Positions 8,984-17,848 of a DNA stretch of 64,000 bases are shown here, in pieces. The number at the start of each line of letters is the position of its first letter. Positions within the stretch are counted from its first letter, which is position 1. The position numbers were made by a program, and so were the translations under genes. Under the pieces are notes generated by a model. It saw only the letters and a program-made list of their open reading frames with translations, was not told the DNA's origin and did no database searches. This DNA is from Arthrobacter sp. ISL-48 (GTDB lineage: Bacteria; Actinomycetota; Actinomycetes; Actinomycetales; Micrococcaceae). The stretch spans positions 62,001-126,000 of the forward strand of contig NZ_JAGGPL010000018.1 of the NCBI RefSeq assembly GCF_018613805.1, read 5' to 3'.

Positions 8984-9134
8984 TCGTGCTTTTGGTGCAG
9001 GAAGTGAGAGAGGGTTGGGCTGGGGCAACAGTCTTGCGCTGGGATTCGGACCCGTCGGGGGCGAAGATGACCCCTTGGCCGGAGGGAAGTGATCACGCCG
9101 TGTTTAAATGATCAAGACTTGCTAGCATTTGAGC

Positions 9135-9908
9135 ATGAAGACAGACGAACGGCACCGTCTTATCGGGGAGTTGTTGCGCAAGCGGGCCGAGATGACAGTG
9201 GACGAGCTGTCCGCCGCCTGCGATGCTTCTGGTGCCACGATCCGCCGGGACCTTGAGGTGCTCGCGGCCCACGGGGTCCTGCGCCGTGTCCACGGCGGCG
9301 CCAAGAGCCTGATCGTCCGCGGAGAGAACCCGGGTTACGGCCAGCGGGAACTGGAGGATCAAAGCATCAAGGTCCGGATCGCTTCCGCCGTGGCTGGACT
9401 GCTGCGGGACCGGGAGCATGTCTGGCTGGACAGTGGCACCACTGCCACACAGATCGCACGGAGCCTGCGGGGCCGCGACCTGACGCTGATGCCCATGTCC
9501 ATTCGTGCGCTGAACGCGGTTACGGGCGAAGACCAGGCCGCCGGCCAGCGCCCCGCCCTGCTGCTTCCCGGCGGCAGCCTCATCCCCGGTGAGCTATGCT
9601 TCCGCGGGCCCCTCGCGGAATCGAACATCCGCTCGCTTCGCTTCGACACCGCGGTAGTCACGCCCTGCGCCCTAAACCTCAAGGACGGACTGCTGGCCCA
9701 CGACCTCGACGACGCAGCCGTGAAACGAGCCGGCCTTGAATCGGCTGGCCGGGTGATCGTTGCCTGCGGCGGCTCCAAGTGGAATGCCAACGCCGTTGCA
9801 CTCGTGGCGGGCTTGGCGTCGGTGGACGTGATTGTGACGGAAAAGAACCTTAGTGCGGAAGAACTCGCACAACTCAACAAGCTCTCGGTGGAAGTAGTGA
9901 ACGTATGA
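9135..9908 (+). CDS. DeoR/GlpR-family transcriptional regulator
   Basis: A 257-residue protein. Residues 1-55 form the DeoR winged helix (MTVDELSAACDASGATIRRDL, then GVLRRVHGGA). The rest is the DeoRC sugar-phosphate sensor, with LDSGTTATQIA as the phosphate-binding loop. It probably represses the overlapping transporter gene until a phosphorylated ligand binds. ATG 9135 is preferred to the TTG two codons upstream. The gene ends in ATGA, sharing four bases with the MFS gene, so the two form one operon. The usual catabolic kinase is absent, so the ligand cannot be guessed. Confidence 0.88.
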   Translation: MKTDERHRLIGELLRKRAEMTVDELSAACDASGATIRRDLEVLAAHGVLRRVHGGAKSLIVRGENPGYGQRELEDQSIKVRIASAVAGLLRDREHVWLDSGTTATQIARSLRGRDLTLMPMSIRALNAVTGEDQAAGQRPALLLPGGSLIPGELCFRGPLAESNIRSLRFDTAVVTPCALNLKDGLLAHDLDDAAVKRAGLESAGRVIVACGGSKWNANAVALVAGLASVDVIVTEKNLSAEELAQLNKLSVEVVNV

Positions 9909-11101
9909 GCATCAACACCAGCACCAAAGCCGGTCCGGCACTCAAGGCAGCAGCAGCCGCGACCTTCGTGGTCTTCGGAATCAACGGACTGGTCTTTGCC
10001 AGTTGGGCCGCGAGGATCCCGGCCGTTACGGAAACCCTCCAGGTGACCTCCGGGCAGATGGGCACGCTCCTGCTGTGCGCGGCCATTGGGTCGCTGCTGG
10101 CGCTTCCGACGGCGGGTCTGGTGGTGAGCAGGATCGGCACCGCAAACACCATCCGCGCCAGCGGGCTGATGGTTACGTTGGCCAGCATAGGTATTGCACT
10201 GTCCCTCTCGGGTGAATCCAAAGTGGGAACGGCTGTCTGCTTGTTTTTCTTCGGAATCGGCATCGGTCTTTGGGACGTGTCCCAAAACATCGAAGGAGCA
10301 GACGTCGAACACCGGCTCCGGCGCACCATCATGCCGCAGTTCCACGCTGCCTTCAGTGGCGGAGCTTTCATTGGTGCACTGATCGGCGCCGGGCTTTCAA
10401 ACGTTGGAGTTGGCCTGCCGGTGCACCTGCTGGCTATCGCCGCGCTGGTGGCCCTTGCGACGATGCTGACGCCGCGCTACTTCCTTCCCCACGCTGCAGT
10501 GGCCGAGCCCGCCGAGGGTGAGCCCAAGGCGCCGAAGGGACCCTCGGCCTGGCGGGAAAGCCGCACCGTGCTGATCGGGGTAGTGGTCCTGGGTGCCACG
10601 CTGACCGAGGGCGCCGGAAATGACTGGATCTCGAAGGCCTCTGTCGACGGTTTGGGCACTTCGGAATCCACCGGTGCACTGATGTTTGCCCTCTTTGTGC
10701 TGGCCATGACGTGCATGCGCTTCTTCGGCGGCCGTGTGATCGACGCGTATGGCCGCGTGGCGGTGTTGCGGGCCAGCATGGCGGCAGCAGCAGCTGGCCT
10801 TTGCCTGTTTGTCCTGGCCGGAAACGTCTGGCTGGCCGCAGCGGGTGCCGCCCTGTGGGGGATTGGCGCAGCACTCGCATTCCCGATGGGGATGTCCGCT
10901 GCGGCCGATGATCCGCAGCGTGCAGCCGTCCGGGTTTCTGTTGTATCCACGCTTGGGTATATTTCCTTCCTCGCGGGCCCGCCGCTGCTGGGATACCTGG
11001 GCGACCTCACGGGAATCCGGCTGGCACTGCTGGCCATCCTCGCACCGATCGTGCTTGCCCTTGTCCTGGCTGGCGCGGCCAGGCCTCTGCCTTCAAAGTA
11101 G
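9905..11101 (+). CDS. Major facilitator superfamily transporter
   Basis: A 398-residue membrane protein with about 12 hydrophobic segments. It opens with the FGINGLVFASWAARIPAV stretch seen in YbjJ-like and fucose-permease-like MFS carriers, and the central loop lies near residues 200-220. Substrate unknown. It overlaps the DeoR regulator by 4 bp, so the pair is likely a self-regulated uptake or efflux unit. Confidence 0.85.
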   Translation: MSINTSTKAGPALKAAAAATFVVFGINGLVFASWAARIPAVTETLQVTSGQMGTLLLCAAIGSLLALPTAGLVVSRIGTANTIRASGLMVTLASIGIALSLSGESKVGTAVCLFFFGIGIGLWDVSQNIEGADVEHRLRRTIMPQFHAAFSGGAFIGALIGAGLSNVGVGLPVHLLAIAALVALATMLTPRYFLPHAAVAEPAEGEPKAPKGPSAWRESRTVLIGVVVLGATLTEGAGNDWISKASVDGLGTSESTGALMFALFVLAMTCMRFFGGRVIDAYGRVAVLRASMAAAAAGLCLFVLAGNVWLAAAGAALWGIGAALAFPMGMSAAADDPQRAAVRVSVVSTLGYISFLAGPPLLGYLGDLTGIRLALLAILAPIVLALVLAGAARPLPSK

Positions 11102-11129
11102 GCAGCCACACCGGCGGTAGGGTGGGGAG

Positions 11130-12626
11130 ATGCACAGCACCTGGCGCAAAGGCCCTGGATGGATCAGCCGCTTTGACCGGCATCTGGTGCGCGGCGTTTC
11201 GGCGTTCCCCGGCGGAAACCATGACGAGTTCTTCCGGCGGCTCTCTGCGTCCGCCAACCACGGAAAGCTCTGGATTGGTGTGGCAGCCGTGATGGCAGCG
11301 TTCCGTGGAAAGCCCCGCCGGGCCGCGCTGCACGGCCTTATCGCCCAGGCAGTTGCCTCCGCCGTGACCAACGTGGTGTTTAAGACCTTGCTGCCCCGGA
11401 CCCGTCCCCTGCCTGAGCATCTTCCCGTGTTCCGCTTCGTCCACCCGCAGCCCAAGAGCTCCTCCATGCCATCCGGACATTCGGCGTCGGCCACAGCATT
11501 CGCGGTGGGGGCCGGGCTCGTCAAGCCCTCGCTCGGCGCCGTTCTGGCCCCGGCAGCCGCGGGAGTCGCCTATTCGCGGGTACATACCGGCGCGCACTGG
11601 CCATCGGACGTCCTGTTCGGCTCCGCCATTGGCGCAGGGGCCGCATTGATCACCCGCAAATGGTGGCCCGTGCGTCCGCCGTTTCCGGACACGGCCCGCA
11701 CCTGGACGACAGCCCCGGAACTCCCCGGAGGTGAGGGCCTCAGCATAGTAGTCAACACCCTCGGAGGCTCCTTCACCGACGAGACCGCAGCAGCGTTGCA
11801 AGACGTATTCCCTAAGGCGTATATAAAGTCGGTTCACCCCGGCGAGAACCTCGTGGATGAGATCCGATCCACTGTCGCCGTCCCCGGAACCAGGGCACTT
11901 GGCGTGTGGGGTGGCGACGGCACGGTGGGTGCAGCGGCCGCTGCGGCCGTCGGCCATTCCCTCCCGCTGCTTGTGCTGCCCGGGGGAACACTTAACCACT
12001 TCGCCCGCGATGCGGGCATCAGCAGCCTCAAAGATGCCGTGGAGGCCGCCTCAGGTGGCGAGGCAGCCCTTGCCGATGTTGGCGTGGTGTCTCTGGAGCG
12101 TGGCATGGCAGGGAATCCCGAGAACGCGGAACTCATCATGCTGAACACGGCGAGCATCGGCATGTACCCCAACCTGGTCAGGCGCCGCGAGCACCTTCAA
12201 CCTGCCCTCGGCAAGCCCTTGGCCGGAGTAGTGGCCATGTTCCGGACGTTCGCCGCCGGCACACCCACCACACTGATCGTGGACGGGATGCGGCACAAGC
12301 TCTGGATCGCCTATGTCGGCCGCGGCCGGTACTACCCCCGGGACCACGCACCCCTGCTGCGTCCGGTCCTCGACGACGGAGTGCTGGATATCCGGATGAT
12401 CACCGCCGATGAATCCTTCGCCCGGCTGCGCCTGCTGTGGTCCGTCCTGACAGGAACTGTGGCCACATCCCGGATCACACACCTCAGGGAGGCCACGCGC
12501 GTCCGCATCGAATCGGCAGGTTCGCCGATGGTTCTGGCGGTCGACGGCGAGGCCCTGGCGGGAGTACGAAGTGTCGAGTTCCGAGTGGAACGGCACGCCC
12601 TGGCCTACTACTCGCCACGACGCTGA
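11130..12626 (+). CDS. PAP2 phosphatase fused to a diacylglycerol kinase-like domain
   Basis: A 498-residue fusion. The N-terminal half is a type 2 phosphatidic acid phosphatase with the three family motifs: KTLLPRTRP (about 84-92), MPSGHSA (about 113-119) and SRVHTGAHWPSD (about 150-161), whose histidines are catalytic. The second half is a DAGK/sphingosine kinase-like catalytic domain with the nucleotide loop GGDGTVGA (about 260-267) and GGTLNHFARD. Such fusions are common in actinobacteria and probably act in phospholipid or undecaprenyl-phosphate turnover, but the direction of flux is unproven. It stands alone, with no overlap to its neighbours. Confidence 0.87.
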   Translation: MHSTWRKGPGWISRFDRHLVRGVSAFPGGNHDEFFRRLSASANHGKLWIGVAAVMAAFRGKPRRAALHGLIAQAVASAVTNVVFKTLLPRTRPLPEHLPVFRFVHPQPKSSSMPSGHSASATAFAVGAGLVKPSLGAVLAPAAAGVAYSRVHTGAHWPSDVLFGSAIGAGAALITRKWWPVRPPFPDTARTWTTAPELPGGEGLSIVVNTLGGSFTDETAAALQDVFPKAYIKSVHPGENLVDEIRSTVAVPGTRALGVWGGDGTVGAAAAAAVGHSLPLLVLPGGTLNHFARDAGISSLKDAVEAASGGEAALADVGVVSLERGMAGNPENAELIMLNTASIGMYPNLVRRREHLQPALGKPLAGVVAMFRTFAAGTPTTLIVDGMRHKLWIAYVGRGRYYPRDHAPLLRPVLDDGVLDIRMITADESFARLRLLWSVLTGTVATSRITHLREATRVRIESAGSPMVLAVDGEALAGVRSVEFRVERHALAYYSPRR

Positions 12627-12651
12627 CGCATTCCGGTCATCCGTCCGGACT

Positions 12652-12680
12652 ACCCTGAATCAACCCTGAATCATCCCTGA
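12652..12680. repeat. Tandem 11-bp repeat upstream of the ABC transporter operon
   Basis: ACCCTGAATCA occurs twice head to tail (12652-12662, 12663-12673), followed by a partial third unit TCCCTGA. It lies 99 bases before the ABC ATPase start, where an upstream promoter element or operator would sit. The 11-bp period would place equivalent contacts on one face of the helix. Confidence 0.6.
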
Positions 12681-12778
12681 GACCGGCGAAACCCGCGCCT
12701 CCCGTCTGTAGCGTTGAGGATGCACACCACACATCCCTGCATCCCGCAGCCACAGCTGCCGTTCGAAGGAACACTCCC

Positions 12779-13729
12779 ATGATCGAGGCAAAAGGCCTGA
12801 CCAAGGTCTACGGCGGCAAGGCCGCAGTCGGCGGCGTCAGTTTTACCGTCCAGGCGGGGCAGGTTACGGGCTTCCTGGGCCCCAACGGCGCCGGCAAATC
12901 AACCACGATGCGCATGGTCATGGGACTGGACCGGCCGACGTCGGGCACGGTCACCGTCAACGGACTCCCGTATGCCGAACACAAAGCGCCGCTTCACGAG
13001 GTAGGCGCGCTGCTGGACGCCAAGGCCGTCCACACGAGCCGCAGCGCCTACAACCACCTGCTGGCCATGGCGGCAACGCACAACATCCCCAAGTCGCGGG
13101 TGCATGAGGTCATAGAGATGACGGGCCTGGAGGCCGTGGCGAAAAAGAAGGCGGGCGGGTTCTCGCTCGGGATGGGGCAGCGTCTGGGCATTGCCGCGGC
13201 CCTGCTTGGTGACCCACAGACCCTGATCCTGGACGAACCGGTCAACGGCCTGGATCCGGAGGGTGTTCTCTGGGTCCGCAACCTGGTGAGGTACCTGGCC
13301 GATCAGGGCAAAACGGTGTTCCTCTCCTCGCACCTGATGAGCGAGATGGCCCAGACCGCGGACCACCTGATTGTGATCGGCCGGGGACGAATCATTGCCG
13401 ATGCCCCCGTCGAGCAGATCATTGCCGGTACGCGCCAGGCACGCACGCTGGTCCGCACCTCCTCAGCCTCGCAACTGTCCGCGCTCCTGGCCGGGGAAGG
13501 CGTGAAGGTGGACCAGAGCGAGGCCGAGACCTTGGAAGTGACCGGGATGGATTCGCGGCAGATCGCCCAGGTCGCGCTGGAGAACCGCGTGCTGGTCTAT
13601 GAGCTCACCCCGCAGCTTTCGTCCCTGGAGGACGCATATTTCGATCTCACCAAGGACGAGGTGGAGTACCACTCGCACTTGTCCGGCGGACCCACCGAGG
13701 CATACGCCACGGCAACGGCAGGAAAGTAA
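12779..13729 (+). CDS. ABC transporter ATP-binding protein
   Basis: A 316-residue ATPase with Walker A GPNGAGKST (about 35-43), a Q-loop region, signature FSLGMGQRLGIAAAL and Walker B LILDEPVNGLDPEG followed by the H-loop SSHLMSEM. The C-terminal 90 residues form the extension typical of exporters related to BcrA and drug/lantibiotic immunity transporters. It pairs with the permease 5 bp downstream and with a two-component system, the usual arrangement of an envelope-stress or antibiotic-sensing ABC module. Confidence 0.9.
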   Translation: MIEAKGLTKVYGGKAAVGGVSFTVQAGQVTGFLGPNGAGKSTTMRMVMGLDRPTSGTVTVNGLPYAEHKAPLHEVGALLDAKAVHTSRSAYNHLLAMAATHNIPKSRVHEVIEMTGLEAVAKKKAGGFSLGMGQRLGIAAALLGDPQTLILDEPVNGLDPEGVLWVRNLVRYLADQGKTVFLSSHLMSEMAQTADHLIVIGRGRIIADAPVEQIIAGTRQARTLVRTSSASQLSALLAGEGVKVDQSEAETLEVTGMDSRQIAQVALENRVLVYELTPQLSSLEDAYFDLTKDEVEYHSHLSGGPTEAYATATAGK

Positions 13730-13734
13730 GGACG

Positions 13735-14628
13735 ATGACCACCATGACTGAAACCCGCACCCCTGTCCGTTCTACCGCAGGTTCAGGCAGCGTGACCTTC
13801 GGAGGAGTGCTGAGGTCCGAATGGATCAAGCTCCGGTCACTGATGTCCACCCGCATCCTGCTGCTGCTCACCCTCGTGGCCATCATCGGCGTCGGCGGCC
13901 TTGCCGTCCTCATCCGGTACTCCGTCCTGGAAAACATGGCGCGCACTGCACGGGACCAGGGCCAGACCATGACCCCGGACATGATGGAAAAGAGCTTTCC
14001 TCCCGGATCGGGCTTTGATCTCTACAACCTGCCCAACGCCGGCCTGCAGATCGGCATCCTGGTGCTGGGCTCCCTGGCTGTCCTGTTCATTTCCTCGGAA
14101 TATGCCACGGGGATGATCCGCTCCACCATGAACGCGGTCCCCCGCCGGACCCCGGCCTTCGTGGCAAAGGCCATCCTGCTGGCCGTGGTTTCCTACGTCA
14201 TCACCACCCTTGCAGCAGTGGTCACGTTCCTTATTGCCATGCCGGTGTTCCGGGGACTGGGCTTTGATCTTGGCTGGTTTACTGACGGTGTCCTGTACAG
14301 CGTGTTCACGGGCGGCCTCTACGTGTCCGGTGTGGCACTGATCGGCCTGTCGCTGGGGACCCTGCTGCGCAACTCGGCCGGTGGCATTACCGTCCTGGTG
14401 GGCCTGTTCTTCGTCCTGTCCATTGCTTCCAGCTTTATGACCTTCATTCCCGGTGACTTCTGGAAGTACGTGCCGCAGTACATCCCCAGTGAGGCCGGCG
14501 GGCGCTTCCTTTCCATCGGCCACACCGACGGTGTGATCGACCCCTGGCAGGGCGGCCTGATCTTCCTGGGCTACGTTCTGCTGTTCGTGGTGCCAGCCAT
14601 GATCGTGCTGAAGAAGCGCGACGTCTAG
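13735..14628 (+). CDS. ABC transporter permease (ABC-2 type)
   Basis: A 297-residue protein with six likely membrane segments: one near residues 40-60, then five from about 100 to 290. The cytoplasmic start contains GGVLRSEWIKLRSL, a signature of BcrB/NatB-like permeases. Two closely spaced ATGs (13735, 13744) are possible starts. It would form the channel for the ATPase just upstream. The substrate is unknown; an antimicrobial peptide or a lipid is typical of the class. Confidence 0.88.
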   Translation: MTTMTETRTPVRSTAGSGSVTFGGVLRSEWIKLRSLMSTRILLLLTLVAIIGVGGLAVLIRYSVLENMARTARDQGQTMTPDMMEKSFPPGSGFDLYNLPNAGLQIGILVLGSLAVLFISSEYATGMIRSTMNAVPRRTPAFVAKAILLAVVSYVITTLAAVVTFLIAMPVFRGLGFDLGWFTDGVLYSVFTGGLYVSGVALIGLSLGTLLRNSAGGITVLVGLFFVLSIASSFMTFIPGDFWKYVPQYIPSEAGGRFLSIGHTDGVIDPWQGGLIFLGYVLLFVVPAMIVLKKRDV

Positions 14629-14654
14629 GAAGCCGCAGCGTCTAGGCTCAGACC

Positions 14655-16072
14655 ATGAACGACCCGCTACCAGTGAAGGACGCGCCGGCTGGCCAGGCCG
14701 ACGCGTCCTTTGCCGAAATCACGGCAAAGCGCCGCGGCCTGCTCCGCCGCTACCTCTACAAGCATCCGCGGATGATGGACGCGGTGGTGGCCCTTTGCTA
14801 TGCGCTGCTGGTGGCTCCAACGGTGGTGGATGCGCTCATGTCAGGGGCATGGCTGGCCGCCGCCCTCCTTGTGGCAGTAGCCGGAGCATTGTTTTTCCGG
14901 CGTACCTATCCCGTCGCGCTGGTGGCCTTCGTGGCCGTAGTGGAAGTCGCTGTCACCCTCCTTCATCCCTGGGGCTCGAACGTTTCGGCCGGGCTGTGGT
15001 TTTCGCTGTACGCCGTGGCCGCCATGCAGAAGCGGCGGTTCGCGCTCATCACGCTCGCTGCGGCCACCGCGCCACTTGCTTTGCTGTACCTCCTCGCCGC
15101 CGTCGGCCCGATGGACAACTCGTTCGTCCATGAGGCCGGGCCGAATCCGGCGGACTTCCATCTCCTGACCAGCATTGCCACGGGTGCCACTATTGCACTG
15201 TCCAACGTCATCGCCACCGGCATCGGGATCTCTGTACGGCAGCGGCGCGAACATGAGCAGGAAATCGCTGCGTGGGCCGCCCGGACGGCCGGCCTTGCAT
15301 CCGTGAACGAACGCACCCGGATTGCCCGTGAAATGCACGACGTCGTGGCCCACTCGCTGACGGTGATGATCAGCCTCTCGGACGGCGCCGCCGTCGTAGT
15401 CAGGAAGAGCCCCGAGCGCGCGGGCGAGGTGCTCGGTGAGCTGTCCGCACGGGCCGGACCGCGCTTGCGGACATGCGACGCGTACTCGGCGTGCTCCGGG
15501 ACGACGCCGGAGGGGCGGCGCCCCGGCAGCCGCTCGCGTCCGCAGACAGCCTGGACAAGTTGCTGGAGGGTTTTCGAACCGCGGGCCTGCCGCTGCACTA
15601 CTCGCACACAGGTCCGGCACTGCCCCAGGACGCGGCCTTCCAGCTGACCGTCTACCGGATAGTGCAGGAGTCCCTCACGAACGTGCTCCGGTACGCCCGT
15701 GCCATCAGCCGGGTTGACGTCGGGATTGTCCGCGCCGGTTCCACCGTCACGATTGAAGTGCTCGACGACGGCAGCGGGTCAGCGGGGCAGGGAACCGTTG
15801 AGGCCGGTCCGGTGGGTTCAGGCCAGGCGGGGTCCGGGCAGGCAGGGGGGCCTGGGCCGGGATCCGGTCCCGTTTGGGGATCGGGGCAGGGGCTGGCAGG
15901 CATGGCCGAGCGTGCCCGCATCTACTCCGGCACGGTAGAGGCCGGCCGGAAAGGCCAGGGCTGGAGCGTGCGGGCCGTCCTGGCGTGGCCCGGGGAACGG
16001 GCGGACGAACTGCCTCCGGGAGGAAATGGCCATCTCCACAAACCAGCCGAACAACTGCAAGGCAGAACATGA
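14655..16072 (+). pseudogene. Sensor histidine kinase broken by a 1-nt frameshift
   Basis: The frame from ATG 14655 encodes about four to five N-terminal membrane segments and a HisKA_3 phospho-acceptor region with TRIAREMHDVVAHSL (H228). After TCCGC near 15448 it runs into nonsense and stops at 15647. The coding meaning continues in another frame as ACG GGC CGG ACC GCG CTT GCG GAC ATG, i.e. TGRTALADMRRVLGVLRDD, and on through a HATPase_c domain ending at 16072. One missing base between 15446 and 15449 explains this fully. The ATPase lid contains an unusual 35-residue Gly/Ser/Pro-rich insert. The stop overlaps the response regulator ATG. Either a real inactivating mutation or a sequence error; the otherwise intact downstream half favours a recent event or an error. 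Confidence 0.85.
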
Positions 16073-16761
16073 CTGAGAGACAAGGGATCACCGTCCTGCT
16101 GGTGGATGACCAGCCTCTCCTCAGGATGGGCTTCCGGCTGATCCTCGAAGGCGAAGATGACCTCCAGATCCTGGGCGAGGCTTCCGACGGCGCTGAGGCG
16201 GTGCGGCTGGTCCGTGAACTGAGCCCCGACGTGGTGCTGATGGATGTCCGGATGCCGGTGCTGGACGGCATTGAGGCGACGCGTGCCATCACTGCCACCG
16301 GCTCCGGTGCCAGGATCATCATCCTGACCACGTTCGACGTGGATGAGTACGCCTTCGCCGGTCTGCAGGCGGGCGCCTCCGCGTTCCTCTTGAAGGACGT
16401 GGCACCCGAGGAACTAATCAGTGCTGTCCGGGTGGTCGCCAGCGGGGATGCGGTGGTGGCGCCCCGGGTCACGCAGCGGCTCCTGGAAACGTACGTGCGG
16501 GGAGCCGACCGGCCGGCGCCTGCTGCCGCCACGAAGGATCCACTGCTGGAGGATCTCACACCCCGCGAAACGGAGATGCTGGAGGCCATGGCCGAAGGAC
16601 TCTCCAACGGCGAGATCGCCCACCGGTATTTCCTGTCGGAAGCGACGGTCAAGACCCACGTCCGCAGGATCCTCACCAAACTCCATCTGCGGGACCGCGT
16701 CCAGGCTGTGGTGTACGCCTACGAGACAGGCTTGGTGGTCCCGAGCAACCCTGACTACTAA
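16069..16761 (+). CDS. NarL/LuxR-family response regulator
   Basis: A 230-residue two-component regulator. The receiver domain has the acidic pair DD (13-14), phospho-acceptor D59 in LMDVRMP, the conserved T of ILTTFD and K109. The LuxR-type DNA-binding domain (about 165-225) contains LTPRETEMLEAMAEGLSNGEIA and TVKTHVRRILTKL. ATG 16069 overlaps the kinase stop, so it is the cognate partner. Its likely target is the ABC operon upstream. If the kinase frameshift is real, the regulator would depend on another phosphodonor. Confidence 0.92.
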   Translation: MTERQGITVLLVDDQPLLRMGFRLILEGEDDLQILGEASDGAEAVRLVRELSPDVVLMDVRMPVLDGIEATRAITATGSGARIIILTTFDVDEYAFAGLQAGASAFLLKDVAPEELISAVRVVASGDAVVAPRVTQRLLETYVRGADRPAPAAATKDPLLEDLTPRETEMLEAMAEGLSNGEIAHRYFLSEATVKTHVRRILTKLHLRDRVQAVVYAYETGLVVPSNPDY

Positions 16762-16843
16762 GAGCTCTGGTGCGCCGGCCACTCACAGCCTCCTCACAGG
16801 AAGACACTATGCGCGACATAGTGCCAGCTACTTTGATGGACCC

Positions 16844-17794
16844 ATGAACCCTTCACATGCACCCTCTGATCCCCACACTTCCCTTGACCGGACCCTGCAG
16901 GTCCCGCACCCCAGCCATGATCGAGGGCTTGAGTTCGACCTCTCTACGCTCATGAGCCGCCGCTCGCTGGGGATGTTCATCGGCGCCGGCGGCGCCGCCG
17001 TGGCTTTGGCCGCGTGCACTCCAGCCGGGTCGACCTCCACAGCCAGCACGTCGGCGTCGGGGGCGACCGGAACTGCCACGGAGACTGCCACCGTAAGTGC
17101 AGCCGCCACGCCGGCCACTTCGGCGGCTACCGCCAGCCCCACCCTGACCCGGGCCATCGCAGAGTGCGGGGTGGAAATTCCGGAGGAAACGGCGGGACCC
17201 TACCCCGGCGACGGCTCCAATGGCCCCAACGTCCTGGAGGCTTCGGGCGTGGTGCGACAGGACATTACCTCGAGCTTCGGGACGTCCACGACCAAGGCCG
17301 AAGGCGTGCCGCTGACCATCACCCTGACACTCCTGGACAACGCCAACGGCTGCGTCCCGCTGGCGGGAGCCGCCGTCTATGCCTGGCACTGCGACCGGAG
17401 TGGAAAGTACTCCATGTACGATGCCGGGCTCGCGAACGAAAATTACCTCCGGGGGGTCCAGGAAGCCGACGCCAACGGTCAAGTCACTTTCACCTCCATT
17501 TTCCCGGGCGCATACTCCGGGCGGTGGCCCCACATCCACTTTGAGGTGTTCGAGTCCATGAGTAATGCCACTTCCGCCGGGCAGGTGCTGGCTGTTTCCC
17601 AGATCGCCCTCACCCAGGCGGCCTGTGATGACGTTTACGCCACGGCGGGCTACGAGGCGAGTGTGGCCAACATGAAGCGCACCACCCTAAAGTCGGACAA
17701 TGTGTTCGGGGACGACGGCGGCACCTACCAGCTCGCCGCTATGAGCGGTTCGGCAGCTTCCGGATACACAGCTGGGCTCAACGTCACCATCTAG
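16844..17794 (+). CDS. Secreted intradiol ring-cleavage dioxygenase-like protein
   Basis: A 316-residue protein. After a polar start, SRRSLGMFIGAGGAAVALAAC forms an export signal with a twin-arginine-like start and a lipobox (C58), followed by a Ser/Thr/Ala-rich linker to about residue 110. The core matches intradiol dioxygenases, with the four expected Fe(III) ligands Y179 (VYAWHCD), Y224, H230 and H232 (WPHIHFEV). Cytoplasmic relatives open catechols between the hydroxyls; the exported actinobacterial versions may act on lignin-derived or humic phenolics outside the cell. No aromatic pathway genes are adjacent. Inferred, not proven, to be an active iron enzyme. Confidence 0.85.
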   Translation: MNPSHAPSDPHTSLDRTLQVPHPSHDRGLEFDLSTLMSRRSLGMFIGAGGAAVALAACTPAGSTSTASTSASGATGTATETATVSAAATPATSAATASPTLTRAIAECGVEIPEETAGPYPGDGSNGPNVLEASGVVRQDITSSFGTSTTKAEGVPLTITLTLLDNANGCVPLAGAAVYAWHCDRSGKYSMYDAGLANENYLRGVQEADANGQVTFTSIFPGAYSGRWPHIHFEVFESMSNATSAGQVLAVSQIALTQAACDDVYATAGYEASVANMKRTTLKSDNVFGDDGGTYQLAAMSGSAASGYTAGLNVTI

Positions 17795-17837
17795 CCGCCG
17801 GTCTGGCGGCCGTAATGCCGGCTGTCTGCCGGCATTA
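17794..17837 (+). terminator. Double hairpin ending the dioxygenase transcript
   Basis: GCCGCC/GGCGGC (17794-17799 / 17805-17810) is followed by the perfect 10-bp stem TAATGCCGGC/GCCGGCATTA (17813-17822 / 17828-17837). The second hairpin ends only 11 bases before the aminopeptidase start. Confidence 0.7.
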
Positions 17838-17848
17838 GACTCGACACC

